The notes beneath the pieces are model-generated. The model saw nothing but the letters and a program-made list of their open reading frames with translations, did not search any database and was not told the origin of the DNA. The translations under genes and the position numbers were made by a program. Below, in pieces: positions 35,114-47,430 of a stretch of 64,000 nt of DNA (position 1 is the stretch's first letter; each line of letters starts with the position of its first letter). Location of the stretch: positions 62,001 through 126,000 of the forward strand of contig JAJOHG010000020.1 in assembly GCA_021029095.1 (NCBI GenBank), written 5' to 3'. The stretch is from Phellopilus nigrolimitatus (taxonomy: Eukaryota; Basidiomycota; Agaricomycetes; Hymenochaetales; Hymenochaetaceae).

Positions 35114-36165
35114 CTACGGACCCTCGCCCACCATACGGTATACCTCGACACGGCCTTCTAGGAACGCGGCCCTAAGAGACTCATAGGCTTCTGCGTATGT
35201 CTTAAAACCTTTGTAGCGGTTTTCCGAAACACCCATGACTTGATCATCGGTCCAGTTCCTGGAAACAAACAAAATATTAAGAAATATTTAAAATGTAAAG
35301 TATGCAACTACGCACCATTCCGCGAAAATGCCGACGCGCTTTCCTTTGTATACTACATAGCAGCCCGGCTTCCCGCGCTTTCCGCTATGGAAGATCGGAT
35401 TCCTTGAGTTGTACTCAAGAGCGCACATAAAGTCACCCACGCCCTCCTCATCCTCCGTCGCAGCCGGTGAGGAAGGAGCGCGCACAACGTCGACGCCCTC
35501 GAGGTCGTGTACGGTTGCGGGCCGGTAGACATGCGCAGTGCTGGCCCGCCGAATGACGACAGCCGCGGACGCTCTGCAGCAGGAAACTACGTGAGACTAC
35601 AAAGTACAAAAACTACTATCTAATGCGTACCCGCCACCACCAGCGCTGGGATCGGCCTGTTGGACAGACCTGTCGCTTGGCCTAGACGCGTCCTTCTTAT
35701 CATTGTCATCGCTGTCAATATCGACCGCGCGAGCTTTGGATTCAAAGATATAAATGCAGCCCGGAATCGAAGAAAAAAAGAATTAGCGCCTCCCCACAGA
35801 TAGAGTCAGGGGACTTACCAGCTAATTCTGAGGGAGCACCCTCCGATTTGACGGAAGACGACCCGTGGCGACGGCCTCCGTCCGTCCTCGCGACCCGCCG
35901 TTGGTGGTTGGCATCAAGACTAAGGGAGTCGAGCGTCACCTGAAGATCGCGCACGCCGTAGACCGCCTGAACGGCAGGAGGCTGGGGGACAGTGCGAATA
36001 TTATCGCGAACAGCCCTGAGATAACCTAGTAGTATTGTTAGCGCTGTTCTAAGTTCAAATGATACGAAGCAACTTGCCTCGCACTTCAGCACCTGGTCGA
36101 CTGGCACGCGGTGAAGCGGACGGCGTGCCCTCCTCACGGACAGCGTCATCGGATTTGTCTTGCAT
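35114..36165 (-). CDS. Protein with RNase H1 N-terminal (viroplasmin-like) domain
   Basis: Probable start at 36,165 (MQDKSDDAVREEGTPSASPR). A GC...AG intron follows EVRG, then VRDNIRTVPQPPAVQAVYGV, an acidic exon (ARAVDIDSDDNDKKDASR) and a longer exon with RKPGCYVV-type sequence. The diagnostic part is KPGCYVVYKGKRVGIFAEW, joined across an intron to GVSENRYKGFKTYAEAYESL and a stop at 35,114. This YVVYKG...GIF...W...V.G....YKGFKT pattern is the RNase H1 N-terminal/caulimovirus viroplasmin fold, which binds RNA/DNA hybrids in RNase H1. No catalytic RNase H domain follows, so it is a stand-alone binding protein. Such truncated forms are common in agaricomycetes. Start and first exon are uncertain. 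Confidence 0.7.
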
Positions 36166-36199
36166 CCAGGGCGACCTAAGAAAAAGCGTAAGTAAAGCG

Positions 36200-37350
36200 A
36201 GAAACGACGAGGACAGAGGGGTGGGGTGACTTGCGTTAGGGAAAGGGAGAGGGGGGGGGGTCAAGGTGTGCTGCCAAGGGGGAGGACGATGGGAGTGCGA
36301 AAGAGACGATGGGAGTGCGATAAGACGGGAGGGGTTTGAGAGCGCGTTATTTAAGTCTTTCAGGCAAAAGAAGCGATGAAGCGACGAAGCGATCGCTTCC
36401 GCTTGCTAAAGTTCGCCGTCGCTTGGTCGCTGCGTGCTCACCGCCGCTTATGCCCTCGCCCTCGCGTATGCCCTTGCCGTCGCCTAGTCGTACAGCGCTC
36501 ATCGTCGCTTGTCGCGCTAGCAGCGGCGGAAGCTACTGTGTCAAAACACGCAATGGCGATGTCAGTACATTGTGCAATACCCGGTATGAAGGTTCAAAGC
36601 ACTCACATTAAAGAGGCCTTCAGTGAAATGCCCCAAAGCGACATGAAGACAGAATGATGTGCAACAGAAACCAGACCTTCGGACCGAGTTGTTGAAGTCT
36701 GTCGGCGCACGGCAGATGGTCATGGTAAAACACGGAGCACTTGCCGGATGGCTTCTCTGAGTTCTCCGCATCATGTCCGACCTCCACCGAAGAGTCCGCG
36801 CGAACTTCGGTGGCACCGAAGCTGCTCAGCAACGAATCAGCTCCAAGATGAAGCTGTGAATTGTGAATTTTATATAAAAATAAACGTACTTCTTTCCAGG
36901 CCGTTGGTGAGAAGGAGTTCGAGTTCGAGCTGTGAGTTCAAGCGGCCGGCTAAACTACATAGTATTTGCCAGGAGGGAAATAATTACGAAAAAAATAAGT
37001 GAATCGTGGAGATCTATATGACAACGAACGTACCACTGGTAACGGTGAGCTCGGGTCTTTGGGCCATTGGCCGAGCCGCTTAGCATCGGTTCTGACAAGC
37101 TGTGACGCGTGAAGCACATATAGAAATTGTGAAAAATTGTGTTGCGGTTATGAAATTTATCCATCGGACAAGTCGTTTGAGGGACATGGTAAATTTGACG
37201 ACGAATAAAGCATATCTTTTCTGCCTGACGTCTCATTCACCTCTGCCCCACTTCCAGTTCAATCATATCATCGTCTCACCTACGTGTAACCAGCCAGTCG
37301 TCTTGAACTTAGACTTGCTACACTTCTGATTTTTTCATATTGGTCAGCAC
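36200..37350. other. Intergenic, no gene seen
   Basis: Includes a G-rich tract near 36,250 and several short ORFs without motifs. The upstream region of the plus-strand gene at 37,353 is CT-rich just before the ATG. Confidence 0.4.
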
Positions 37351-37352
37351 TT

Positions 37353-38268
37353 ATGGGAAGGAAATGGACGACGAAGAAGCAACGCAAATACCTGAAGAAA
37401 GTCCTTCCAAATTTCTTGAAAGCGCAAAAGGAGGACAACACCCAACTGTTCCTCCCTCCGACCTATGAGCAGTATTTCGAGAAGTTCCCCATTCCTTCCC
37501 CAACAGGGGAGCAGATAGAGCACGCAAAGGGTGATGTGGAGGCCGCGCACCAGCTGAATATGAAAAAAGCCACACAGGTTCGTTAGATAGATGTATTTTT
37601 GTTGTCAAAGTAGCAAACGCACTTACGTGTTTCACAGAGAGTCAAAACCTGGTTGTACAATCGAGCTCGATCGACATCGCAGGCTGCGGCATCCAGTCGG
37701 AAGAATACTATCAACCTCGCGCAGGTGAAAAAGAAGAAAGGTCGCGTTACGGAGATCCAGGCCTACATGAAACTCTATCAGCGAAAGCTCAAAGCTCGAA
37801 ACGAGGGAGCTTACTCCGCGTACAAGTCCAAGCTGAAGGAAGAAGAGTCCACCGAGGAAGTGCTCGATTCACTCACGTTCACGCGGCTTCGCAACGAAGA
37901 GGTTTATGCGCAAGAACCAGAGCATGTCAAGAATCGTGTCAAGAGGGTTATGGCAGAGTTCAACTCGGGGAAGTTGGCGACAATTGTTCCCGATAAGGAC
38001 GACAGTGACAGTGACAGCGACGAACACGACGACTCTGCCTCTGTCATCGATGACCCCGCCAGGCAGAAGCTTTGTGCGCGCGCAGAGTAAGTCAAATTCA
38101 TCACGCTTCAAAGAATCTGTCTAATTTTGTGATATGCAGTGCAATCGCATGCGTGCAAAATGCAATGGAGGTGATTTTAAACAACTTCCTCGAACAGACT
38201 GGCTGGACCATTGCAGTCTTGTTCGGAGGACCTAATCCCCACAAAGGGGGATCCCTGGATGCTTTTCT
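37353..38268 (+). CDS. Agaricomycete orphan family protein, N-terminal half only
   Basis: Exons 37,353-37,577, 37,638-38,086 and 38,140-38,268. It begins MGRKWTTKKQRKYLKKVLPN, followed by a region ending in VKTWLYNRAR, an acidic stretch (DKDDSDSDSDEHDD), then NNFLEQTGWTIAVLFGGPNP and GGSLDAFL. This resembles the N-terminal half of a large orphan family common in mushroom genomes, which has a W(F/L)xN motif and a GGPxP motif and continues for several hundred residues. The last exon ends at GTGAGT in phase 2, and the following intron runs into a minisatellite with no further exon. The C-terminal half of the same kind of protein is found at 61.3-63.1 kb. Function is unknown. Partial gene. Confidence 0.65.
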
Positions 38269-38334
38269 GTGAGTTTCTGGTTTGATTTGAGCTACTTCAT
38301 CAGGAAAATGGATTTTCAGCGTTGGTTTGTAGAC

Positions 38335-39075
38335 GTCTGTAGACATCTGTAGCGTCACATAGCTATTGTAGCAAAATTGTAGTGTTGACTTGTAGCACTG
38401 TAGACGTCTGTAGCGTCTGTAGCTTACTGTAGCTTACTGTAGCTCTATAGGTACATAGCAGGGTTGCACTGTAGACATCTGTAGCTTACTGTAGCTTACT
38501 GTAGCTTACTGTAGCTTACTGTAGCTCTATAGGTACATAGCTGGGTTGCACTGTAGACGTCTGTAGCTTACTGTAGCTCTATAGGTACATAGCTGGGTTG
38601 CACTGTAGACGTCTGTAGCTTACTGTAGCTCTGTAGCTTACTGTAGCTCTGTAGGTACATAGCTGGGTTGCACTGTAGACGTCTGTAGCTTACTGTAGCT
38701 TACTGTAGCTTACTGTAGCTTACTGTAGCTCTATAGGTACATAGCTGGGTTGCACTGTAGACGTCTGTAGCTTACTGTAGCTCTATAGGTACATAGCTGG
38801 GTTGCACTGTAGACGTCTGTAGCTTACTGTAGCTCTATAGGTACATAGCTGGGTTGCACTGTAGACGTCTGTAGCTTACTGTAGCTCTGTAGCTTACTGT
38901 AGCTCTGTAGGTACATAGCTGGGTTGCACTGTAGACGTCTGTAGCTTACTGTAGCTCTGTAGGTACATAGCTGGGTTGCACTGTAGACGTCTGTAGCTTA
39001 CTGTAGCTCTATAGGTACATAGCTGGGTTGCACTGTAGCATCTGTAGCTTCCTGTAGCTCTGTAGGTACATAGCG
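38335..39075. repeat. 52-bp minisatellite with inner CTGTAGCTTA repeats
   Basis: The main unit is about 52 bp and contains CTGGGTTGCACTGTAGACGT, then a variable number of CTGTAGCTTA decamers, then CTATAGGTACATAG. It begins about 60 bp after the donor site of the preceding gene, so it lies in what would be its intron, and ends where the HMG-box fragment begins. Confidence 0.9.
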
Positions 39076-39129
39076 TGGCAGCTTGGGAAATATATAGTAG
39101 ATGTATAGTATGTATAGTAATTGTATTGT

Positions 39130-40470
39130 ATGATTCAATCCTGCAGCGACGCCGGACAAGAACTTGTAGTCCACGTCCAACAGGCTCGAGAGCGAGGACA
39201 GGTCATCGTCGATGATGCTCGGGCCCGTCTTCGCCTTCGGAGACGGTGGCTTGCGAGTGCGGGGTGTCTCGGTGCGTGCCCGCTTCGATGGCGAGCGGCG
39301 CGCGTCGTTGCCGCTGCCCGTGGTGCTCGCGCTCACTGCCGACTCCACATCACAATCCCCAAGCGTGCACTTCGTGCTACGCTTGAGCCGCAGGGTGATG
39401 GGCGGCTACCCCACGGGTAGGGCGCATGCGCGCTGGGTGACCGAGACGCTCACGAGCAGGTCGAGGCTGCCCGCGGCAGATGCTCAGGAGGTCGTGCTCA
39501 TGCTCGTACTCCTGGATCTCGGCCTTGAGGCTTTTGAGCTACGAGCGCGTGCGCTAGAGGTGGTCTCCTTCTCGAACTTGAGCAGCTTGCGCTGGCGCGC
39601 GGCGAGCGCATCCGCAAAGCTCGGCGCGAGTTTGGTGAGCATGTGCAGGAGCGACAGCACGAAGCGGCGCACGAGCTGCGGGCACCTGCATGGTGGTGCG
39701 GCCGGTCCTATCTGGAGGGTGAAGCTCGAGAGCGGGTTGCGCGTGTCGACCGAAAGCCCGTTCGAGAGGGAGGGCATCATGAGCGACATGGTGAGTGACT
39801 CGGAGTCGGCCATGTTGAAGTCGCCGTCGGCCATGTTGAGCTCGCACAGCTGGAAGTGCTCGCCCTCATAGCTGTCGCCGGAGTCAAAGTCGGCGAAGTT
39901 TTCTGAGTCGACAGTGCTGACAGAACCGGACGCGCTGCTGACAGCGGAGCACAAAGACGAGTTGCGCGTAAGCAGGCCGTTCGTGCCGCACACGCGGTTC
40001 GTCAACTTATCGCGCTTTTCGCAGCACTCCTTGCTGTCCTTCTTTGCTGCCTTCCCGTCCGCTCCTGCGCCTGCACCCATAGTCATCGACGAGGACGACT
40101 TGCCCTTCTCCTCCCACGTGCGCGTCGGCTGGTACACGTACCAGTACTTGCGATCCTCGGCCGATAGCGACCGCTATCGCTGGGAGATCGTCTTGGAAAG
40201 GTCGATCTGGCGCTAGCGTCGTGCGATTGAGACGCCCTCGGAGACGGCGACGGCTTCCTCAGCGCTCTTCTTGAGACAGCTCTTTCGCATGGGTCGGAAC
40301 AGGGATGATGGCATTCTCGGGGCGCTTGATGTAGTCCTCGTTGTCGTGCTTGGGCTTGCACCGATGAACTGGAGGGTGGTTGGGCGGCTGCTGGAGGATG
40401 GCAAGTGAGATGCTGGAGCCGTGGCAGCAGTGGGCGAGGGTGATGGGCTCGCCTGCGTGGGATCAACGTA
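39130..40470 (-). pseudogene. HMG-box transcription factor fragment
   Basis: On the minus strand, DPTQASPSPSPTAATA (about 40,455) leads to a HMG-box core: DNEDYIKRPENAI in one frame, then in others IDLSKTISQR, a stop, and RSLSAEDRKYWY (about 40,215-40,140). The stop (TAG) stands where Trp is almost invariant in HMG boxes. A Ser-rich tail follows (MYQPTRTWEEKGKSSSS, SLTMSLMMPSLSNGLSVD, ALAARQRKLLKFEKETTS). The last piece, RRSPSKRARTETPRTRKP and IDDDLSSLSSLLDVDYKFLS, runs to about 39,150. The sequence is GC-rich against AT-rich surroundings. Several frame switches and the nonsense codon show it is dead. The part of the HMG box before the Trp is also scrambled between frames. Confidence 0.65.
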
Positions 40471-40664
40471 GCGATAGGCGTAAAAAATTGATTTTAGGAG
40501 GCTCGAGTTAGCGAGGTCACAAAGCGCGAAAGCAACAAAAAAATCAGGACAAACTAGCGAGACCACATGGAGTGCAATCATGATGAACAAAACTTCAAGA
40601 TGCAATACGCCGAGTACAGAGATAGGAAGCAAGAAAAACTGCAGACATGAGGAGGCGTGATTTC

Positions 40665-41116
40665 TCAAAAAAGAAAATACGGAACTATCGGCAGGTAAAC
40701 GAACCCTCCGTCCTATATTGTCAGGTCAGAAATCGCAAAGTTAGAAATAAGAAAATCTGAGCTTACATTGAGATAGTCCAACCTCCAAAACCGCACGTGC
40801 CTGACATAATCCTTGATTTCCGGGGCCCCTCCACCCACGGGATCAGTCCAGACGTAGAAATCGACTGCGAGGTGCGGCACCATATCGTTTCCCGGGACAT
40901 TGTTTGCTCCGCCGTCATGTACGGTAGAGCTGTTATCTTAAGAACATGGCCAAAATGACGTCAGATTAGGTAAACTCACCGAATATCAGCGCGAATGAAA
41001 TCGGAGCCGAAGTTATGTTCGCCGTATCTGAACACAAGCCACTCGCAAATCCTACGTTGGACATCCTGCTGCGAATACGACTCCGGGTGCTCCCATGCGA
41101 CGCGTGTTTCCGCCAT
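40665..41116 (-). CDS. Small three-exon gene, 115 aa, unknown function
   Basis: Exons 41,116-40,980, 40,929-40,767 and 40,712-40,665 join in phase with canonical sites (GTGAGT...ACAG and GTAAGC...TATAG). The product reads MAETRVAWEHPESYSQQDVQ ... GDMVPHLAV-like ... DFYVWTDPVGGGAPEIKDYV ... DGGFVYLPIVPYFLF. Two of the three exons are too short to stand out on their own, but the in-phase splicing over three exons with no stop supports a real gene. No signal peptide or domain is recognised. It has its own upstream region and lies between the HMG-box fragment and the Plavaka gene. Confidence 0.5.
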
Positions 41117-41499
41117 TTGGAACGTATAAGAAAAGAGAGCAAAAGAATAGCAACGTAATTTCACTGCGCACGCAGTCGAAGATGACGAAAAGCACGACGT
41201 GCAGAACCAGGAAATCACAAAGAAAGCAAAAGAGAAACGTGAGCTGCAGTGTTTGCAGCACGTAGCACGGTACTGACCTAGTATGCAGCACTAGAAGAAA
41301 TCCGTACTCAACAGTGTCCTCGACTTGCTCGTTGACGTTCGAAATTGCCGCAGTCGAGTTTGCGCAGCTCGAGGATCGGTCTGCCTGTCGCGAGAACGCA
41401 ACGAGCAAGGATCCAACTTACGCCTCTTTTCTACGAATGGCAAACACATATTTCGATTGAGCTTTCTATCACATCTCGCTCTTCACGACCTTTCAATAG

Positions 41500-41560
41500 C
41501 GCGACGCCGAGGTAGGTGTGACAATTGTCACATTTGTGACACGCCGATCTTTCCGGCAAG
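41500..41560. repeat. Palindrome and motif shared with 57.7 kb
   Basis: Perfect palindrome GTGACAATTGTCAC at 41,518-41,531, followed by GACACGCCGATCTTT. A matching CACACGCCGATCTTTT preceded by GTGACATTTACTGT lies at about 57,708-57,737. It may be a transposon end or LTR piece; not resolved. Confidence 0.4.
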
Positions 41561-41819
41561 GCCACTGCGGGGAGTTATGCTCAATGTATTTGTACGATTG
41601 ATCGCCCACTGAGCTGCAAGTTTCAGACCAGACAAAGGGTGAATTGGCAGGGCATGGTATTCCACACATAGTCGAAGTACAGACTGCGGAAGAGCACCCC
41701 GCAGCTCAATTCCAACCTATCTTCAATTCCGAACACAATCTGTGCTCTTCGTCTGAAGGTTAAGTCGATTCAGTGTAAGTACGTGCTTATCTTGAAAGTA
41801 AACGTACCTCATGTAGAGC

Positions 41820-44800
41820 CTAATATACTTCCTGGAAGGTTGTTTTGTCCGCAAAACAATTTACGTAGAACTGCTTTGCCAATTCAACTGCAGTGTCACA
41901 GGTCCAATCTGCAGGACAATTTTCACCGTATCTTGGAATAAGCTCCACTGGTCTCCAGATGTCAACCAATCGAATGATAACTCCCTTCCGACTTCCGTCA
42001 GATCGCAAACGGCGCTCAACGCGGAACATTTCAATGTTGTCATCCGGGACATGTGCTATTACTCCATTGTCTTGCATTGCAGTCGAATTTCGTACAGGTT
42101 GAAATACCTGCACGTATGCAAGTGGTTCACTGTCTTTCCGAAGATCGTGATATACTCCTTGGAAAAGCATACGGACCTGACCAACGAAATGGCCTTCGTG
42201 TATATTCAGCAAGAATTCATCTCGTTACTTTTTGTATGATTTTGTGCTCACCTTGTATACCCTGCACCTTAGCATCCGGTCTGTCTTTACAGAGTACGAA
42301 GTTGTATCTTCCTAGTGGTAGTCTCTCTGACGGCGGAGCGGCAAGAACCTTGACCTTGGGTAAAGCATTATCTGCGTCTTGAGGATCCTTCAACTGTATT
42401 GACACATTCCACCAGGTGTTCATAGAGTTGAATGGCAAAAGGACCCGGAGTCCTTTACGATCTATGCCAAGATCAGCGGACTTGAAATAGTGGATAAGTT
42501 CTTTGCGAAGGTCCGGGATGTCGTAACGTGCCATAGCCGCCATTATGCCAAGGTCTTTCTGTGAATACTTTGAAGGCAGGATGAATGTAGTAGTATCGTT
42601 GCGAATTGCTCTTTTGTGATCGGAATAAGATGGGATGGCTGCAGGGAGAAATCTGTCGATGAGACGCTTGTAAGTGCGTTGCCGTATCTTTACTTGGTCA
42701 GATGTTATCATAGGTGAGTGCCGTCGTTCTGCATCAGTTAATCCCACGGGGAAGTCTCCAGTCGTGTCCGTCTGACAATCATTCCACTCCAGAAGCCAGT
42801 CGAATAAGCGCACTCGCTCTTGTCTATCAAGAAACCTACACATTTGTGATGCAAATTCCTTTCTGTTGGTGGATCTGTAAGGTATCTTTGCCATCTCGAT
42901 ATGACACCGTTCCGTTTGATCACTCGAAAACTGTGCAACAGATCCAAGGGCTTTTATGTGTCGCTCAACGTTCTGCATGAGCTCGAGTTTGGGAATGCAA
43001 AACCTCCCTTTCCTCCTCTTTCCATCTCGTACTCCTGCCCTGCTCAATGCAATCTTGTTTTTGTGGAACTGCTTCAGTGCGTTCCGAAGGTAGGACAAGG
43101 TCTCTGTGGAATGGCTCTCGTATTGAGCAACGTAGATAAAGTCCATTAGCCCGCGGAAGGCTCGCAGGATTTTCACATCGATAGATTTGTGTCCAGCAAG
43201 TACGGCAACGAAGACACGCTCTATATCTCGCTGCTCTCGCCCTGTATGCTGCTTGAAACGTGTAAAACCATCATCAAAATGACGGCATCCAGATCTGGGT
43301 TGAATCACGGACATGCGCCTGTCAATCTCGTCGTTCCCTAAAAGATGCTTTGCCCATTTTACTGCGTGATCGACGAAGAACTTATGCCATTGGTGAAGCG
43401 CATCTGGAGCCAGGAAACATGAAGGATCTGCAGATTCCCAGTCCCGCCAAAATGGAAGGTGAACTCCGTTTAGGCCAACCATCTTTGCTTCTTTGAGGTA
43501 TCGTTTCAGTTTATATGGATCACACGATCTCGATAATTCTGATATTGCAAGCAACGTCTGAGCTCCTACGCGTGGTGGATGTGGATATGCGTCTCCGAAC
43601 TGGTGATATTTTGCAGTCGATGTCGCCGCCTCGCTACTCGCCACTGCAGCTATTACCTGTTGCTCTGGATTGTCAGAAATGTGGACGACCAGGAGTAATC
43701 GTGTGAGGCGTATGTTTCCAGAAGGATCTGCCATGCACTCTGGAACGACAGAGCATTTTTTCATGTTTGCAGTGACGATATCCATGCAATCATGGTATAA
43801 TCTGTTCGAAAGTAAGCCCTGTAGATCCTGTTCATGAAATTTCGCAACAGGGATCTGTGCTATCATGAGCCAACAGTGTGCGGAGGCCTTCGTCCGAAGT
43901 GATTTAAAGATATTGCCGCATGAAATGTAAACGGCATGACATTCTTTATCCCCCTGATGATTTGTCAGATGGGTCTTGTCTGAACCGAGCATAACAAGTC
44001 CGAGCGTTTCCCCTGCACCGACGTTATCCTATACAAATAGTGTAAGTCCAGTTCGTCCTCCTCCACGAATCTACACATACCTGTACATCCCATACGTAAT
44101 CTCCGGTCATGATTTCGCTGTATAACCGTTCTTTTTGTGTATTGTCAGTGTATACGCGTCGTGGAATGAAGTCCATGTGATTTTGGAACAGAGGGTTTCC
44201 GAATAGATATTTGAAACACTCCAGTCCATCCCTATACAATAGAGTTAACGGTTTCTTCGTCGTTCCGCCTTTCACGGAAACCTTTGTTTCCTTCCATTTT
44301 GGCGGGCTCGGTAGCTTCTCGATCTTTTCTCTCATCTCCTTACAAGATGTGAATGAAATGTCGGGTTTTCGGGGTGCCTTTCTCGCAAAATTGAATTATT
44401 ACTAGATCAATATATGCTTAGGAAGGGGTATTATATCTTACCAGTTTCAGTTTGAAGAAAGTGTCTACTTTCTCCATGGATACATTCAAATCTTGAAGCC
44501 ACTTTGCAAGCTCCCAATCATCCACGTTGTTGAAAGGATAATATGGGTTGCGTATCCGTTCTTCATAGAACGGATCGGCAGTCCACGTTTCTGAGAAGCG
44601 GTTATTGCCAAAACCAAAGATTTTCCCTGCGATTGGGTGGAGCTCGGTAAATTGACCTAGATTCTCTTCGCGGTCCCCAGCAGACTCTGAGGAAACACTA
44701 TCTTCGCCATCAGCTGAAGAGCCTCTGACTTCATCGCCACCCCCGACATTGTATTCGAGGTGAAATCCTTGGAACACGTTCCCAAATTCTTCATCATCTA

Positions 44801-45026
44801 CATCCTCCCCTTCGTCGTCGCTACGAGGAGGGCCAGTGGAATCACTCTCTTCGTCCGATACCCACTCCTCTCGATCGTCTGATGCTTCATTCTTGTTTGT
44901 CCAGTCCCAGCACAATTTCGTACAGCCTATATGTTTCTTTAGATTGCCAAAGGTACCGAAACGCTTCCTGCACTTGGGGTTCGAACATCGTATGGGGAGC
45001 TGAACCCGAGCAGTAATTTTTCGCAT
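41820..45026 (-). CDS. Plavaka-type transposase (CACTA/CMC-related DNA transposon)
   Basis: Starts MRKITARVQLPIRCSNPKCR at 45,026 with a C2H2-like finger (CSNPKCRKRFGTFGNLKKH) and an acidic linker. Exon 1 ends near 44,442. The next exon gives PPKWKETKVSVKGGTTKKPL and TLLYRDGLECFKYLFGNPL. The main exon from 43,992 has LGSDKTHLTNHQGDKECHAV, GVHLPFWRDWESADP, ALHQWHKFFVDHAVKW, EQRDIERVFVAVLAG and SDQTERCHIEMAK, ending after a last exon at 41,820. SDKTHL...GDK, the D/H-rich core and the TER(C)HI motif are typical of Plavaka transposases, which are abundant in basidiomycetes. Introns are short and no stop or frameshift was seen, so the gene may be intact. Terminal repeats of the element were not identified. 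Confidence 0.85.
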
Positions 45027-45179
45027 TGTGGTCTTCGAGCTGGGATACAGGGAAGCAAAGAAAAGAGAATTTGGAGAATTGAGATCGAGATATATTTTCA
45101 AGTGGCCTTCGGCGCGTGTTCAAATGCGTAATTCTAGTACACGTACGCTCCTTCGATGATGTAAAGGGCACCTGATAAT

Positions 45180-45820
45180 TATTACGCATGTCCTTTAACA
45201 GCCGTAATTGCCTTGTATTTCGAAGAATCGCCATGAGCGAGGCATGGACTTCTCACATGCTGCAGCAACTCGCAAACGGCGAGGATGGATCTGACGTGCC
45301 CGCACGCGGTGAGAAGACATGCACGACGATAGTCGTGCTGCGAAGCTCCACGATGAATGCGCTCGACGTCCCGGGCGCCACCGCAGTGTAGCTCGAGTTC
45401 GCAGACGGTGAGGGTAGGCCCAGTGTGCTCGCGCGGCGCCACGAGGAACGTCCTGGTCGTCCTGGAGCGCGTGGTCAAAGCCAGCGCGAGCGTGCTCAAT
45501 TTTGCTGTTGTGTAACGCGCGGCTTGTATCAGCTTGGGTGTGGTGGAGCTTGAGCTCACGCAGCGAGTTGAGGCGCGACGGATGAGAGCCGCAGCCGCAG
45601 CACGCGGGCTTCCCAGGCATGAGCGGTATCCAGCCGCAACCGACTGGATCTCAGCCGAAAGAAGAAGGCTTTCAGCAAAGCAGATCCAGACAGTCCCGCC
45701 TTTACCTGGCAACTTTGGCGGTCGTGCTAGTGCTTTCTCGGAGGCCGTGGACAAGGGAGACAGCCAAATAGCACTGTTTACAACTTTCATAGTCATAGCA
45801 TGGGTGAGCCTTTCTTAATT
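45180..45820. other. GC-rich open region, unassigned
   Basis: A 204-codon minus-strand ORF (45,796-45,182) and overlapping plus-strand ORFs are present. The minus frame contains two similar stretches (TLTVCELEL and ILAVCELLQ), but nothing is recognised. It could be another decayed gene fragment. Confidence 0.25.
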
Positions 45821-46774
45821 ACTTAAACCAATTTGCATCCTCATTTTTACGACATCAATGTAGGATAATCTGTTGAGTGTAGCATATCTTATAGCAGAAA
45901 CACAGTAATCAGTATGTCTTGACGAGGTGCAGGAAGGCTCGATTTGGAAATTGATGCTAAGCGATTAACCTCTGTGATCGCCATTGGCTACTATTTTGTG
46001 GCCGAGCATCTTTCTCTCACAATGATGACTATCTTGCGCTATCATTGTTGCCGCCGTTGTCATTGTCGTCCCCGCTGGCCATACACTTGAGAAAATGCCC
46101 TACCTCAAGTTTCACTATCCGTACAGGACGCCAATGGAACTGCTCTCCTTCCAGCTGGCGAAGCCCAACAGTGCTGCGTCGTCTGCAGCCGTGAGGGAGT
46201 ATGCCAACACACAGAAAGCGATAACATCGGCATACGGGGCCATTGGACAGAATTACACGGAAATGACAATTGATATGAAGTCCCATCTCCTCGACTATTT
46301 CATGCAGGCCGCGTCGGAGTCTATCGTTCGACCAGCGTCGTACTATGAGACGCTCCCGAAGTCGGTCAACGAGGTGTTCGTCACCAATATAGGTGAGCGA
46401 ACTAAGCACAAAGAGTTCCTACTTCACCTTTTGCATGGTGTGGTGAGTCACTTTGTTCTTTCTTTTGTTGGCGCGCTGGAGACGATCTCTTACAACAGTG
46501 CATTGCGTTGGAGCATGAGACGGAAACACATGCAATTAGAGCTCACCACGAGTCCTTAAAACCCGTGAGGACCCGTGACCAAACCCGGACTACAGATCCG
46601 TATTCACGGATCACCCGTTGACGGGTGATCCGTGGGAAACGGTTTGTCACGGGTCCGGGTCGAGAATTTGTGATTTTTCAATACCCGCGGGTAGTTCACA
46701 GGTTTTCAAGGACAGTGTAGCAGTAGTATATTCATTCATATATTGTATGTACATGTATATATATACGTAGCAGT

Positions 46775-47430
46775 GCTATCGGTTTCCGTCGTCGATGAAC
46801 TGCACGAAGGGGCGGCAGCGCGCAATCAGTGTCGGTGACGAGTGGGACCGGAATATCACCCTCCCTGAGCGAGTGGCACGGAGTGAGGAGGAAGTTTGGA
46901 TTTGTTGAGCAGCGCGGAGGTCGTCGGAACTGCGTTGATCGCGCAGCGCTGGTAAGATGGGTCTGCGTGCGGCAATGGTGAGACGCACCCATTCGGCAGT
47001 AAGTGGATCTCAAAAGGCGGCGCGTATAGCTCGCGCGGGCAGGCGGGGGCCGTCAGTAGCTTTGTGGTATACAGTGCGTGTGGCTTTTTCCCGTCTCCGA
47101 GCCCCATCTGCGAGAACTGGTCAGTCACTGTGCCCATCTCCTGCTGGTATCCCGGCTACACAGGTGGATGCACGGGTGCGCCGCTACCGAAGCCAGTCAC
47201 ATTGGTGTTCTTGAATGCGGCAGACTGGAATGACTGCTGAGTCTGCTTCCCCGTAGACTGGCCCTCGCCGACAAGGCTGGGCGTGAAGAGTTGCCCACTC
47301 GGAGCAGGTTGCGTGCCCGGTACCACACCTGGCGCAGGCGGCATCCTGGCGTCGTACCCAGGATCCGCGCCATAACCATCCGCTCCGCCGTAGTATGCCT
47401 GCGTCACGCCTGCTGTGTATTGCATACTGC
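46775..47430 (-). pseudogene. SEC24 N-terminal fragment captured in the hAT element
   Basis: The minus strand reads QAYYGGADGYGADPGYDARM with Pro/Gln-rich sequence, then VTDQFSQMGLGDGKKPHALY, LYTTKLLTAPACPRELYAPP, EIHLLPNGCVSPLPHADPSY, INAVPTTSALLNKSKLPP, SLREGDIPVPLVTDT and IARCRPFVQFIDDGNR followed by a stop. This is the disordered N-terminus and the lead-in to the zinc finger of SEC24, the cargo-binding COPII coat subunit at ER exit sites. The segment between IARCR and PFVQFID that holds zinc-binding cysteines is deleted, and frames change near 47,155 and 46,895. Only about 200 of roughly 900 residues are present. Confidence 0.85.
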
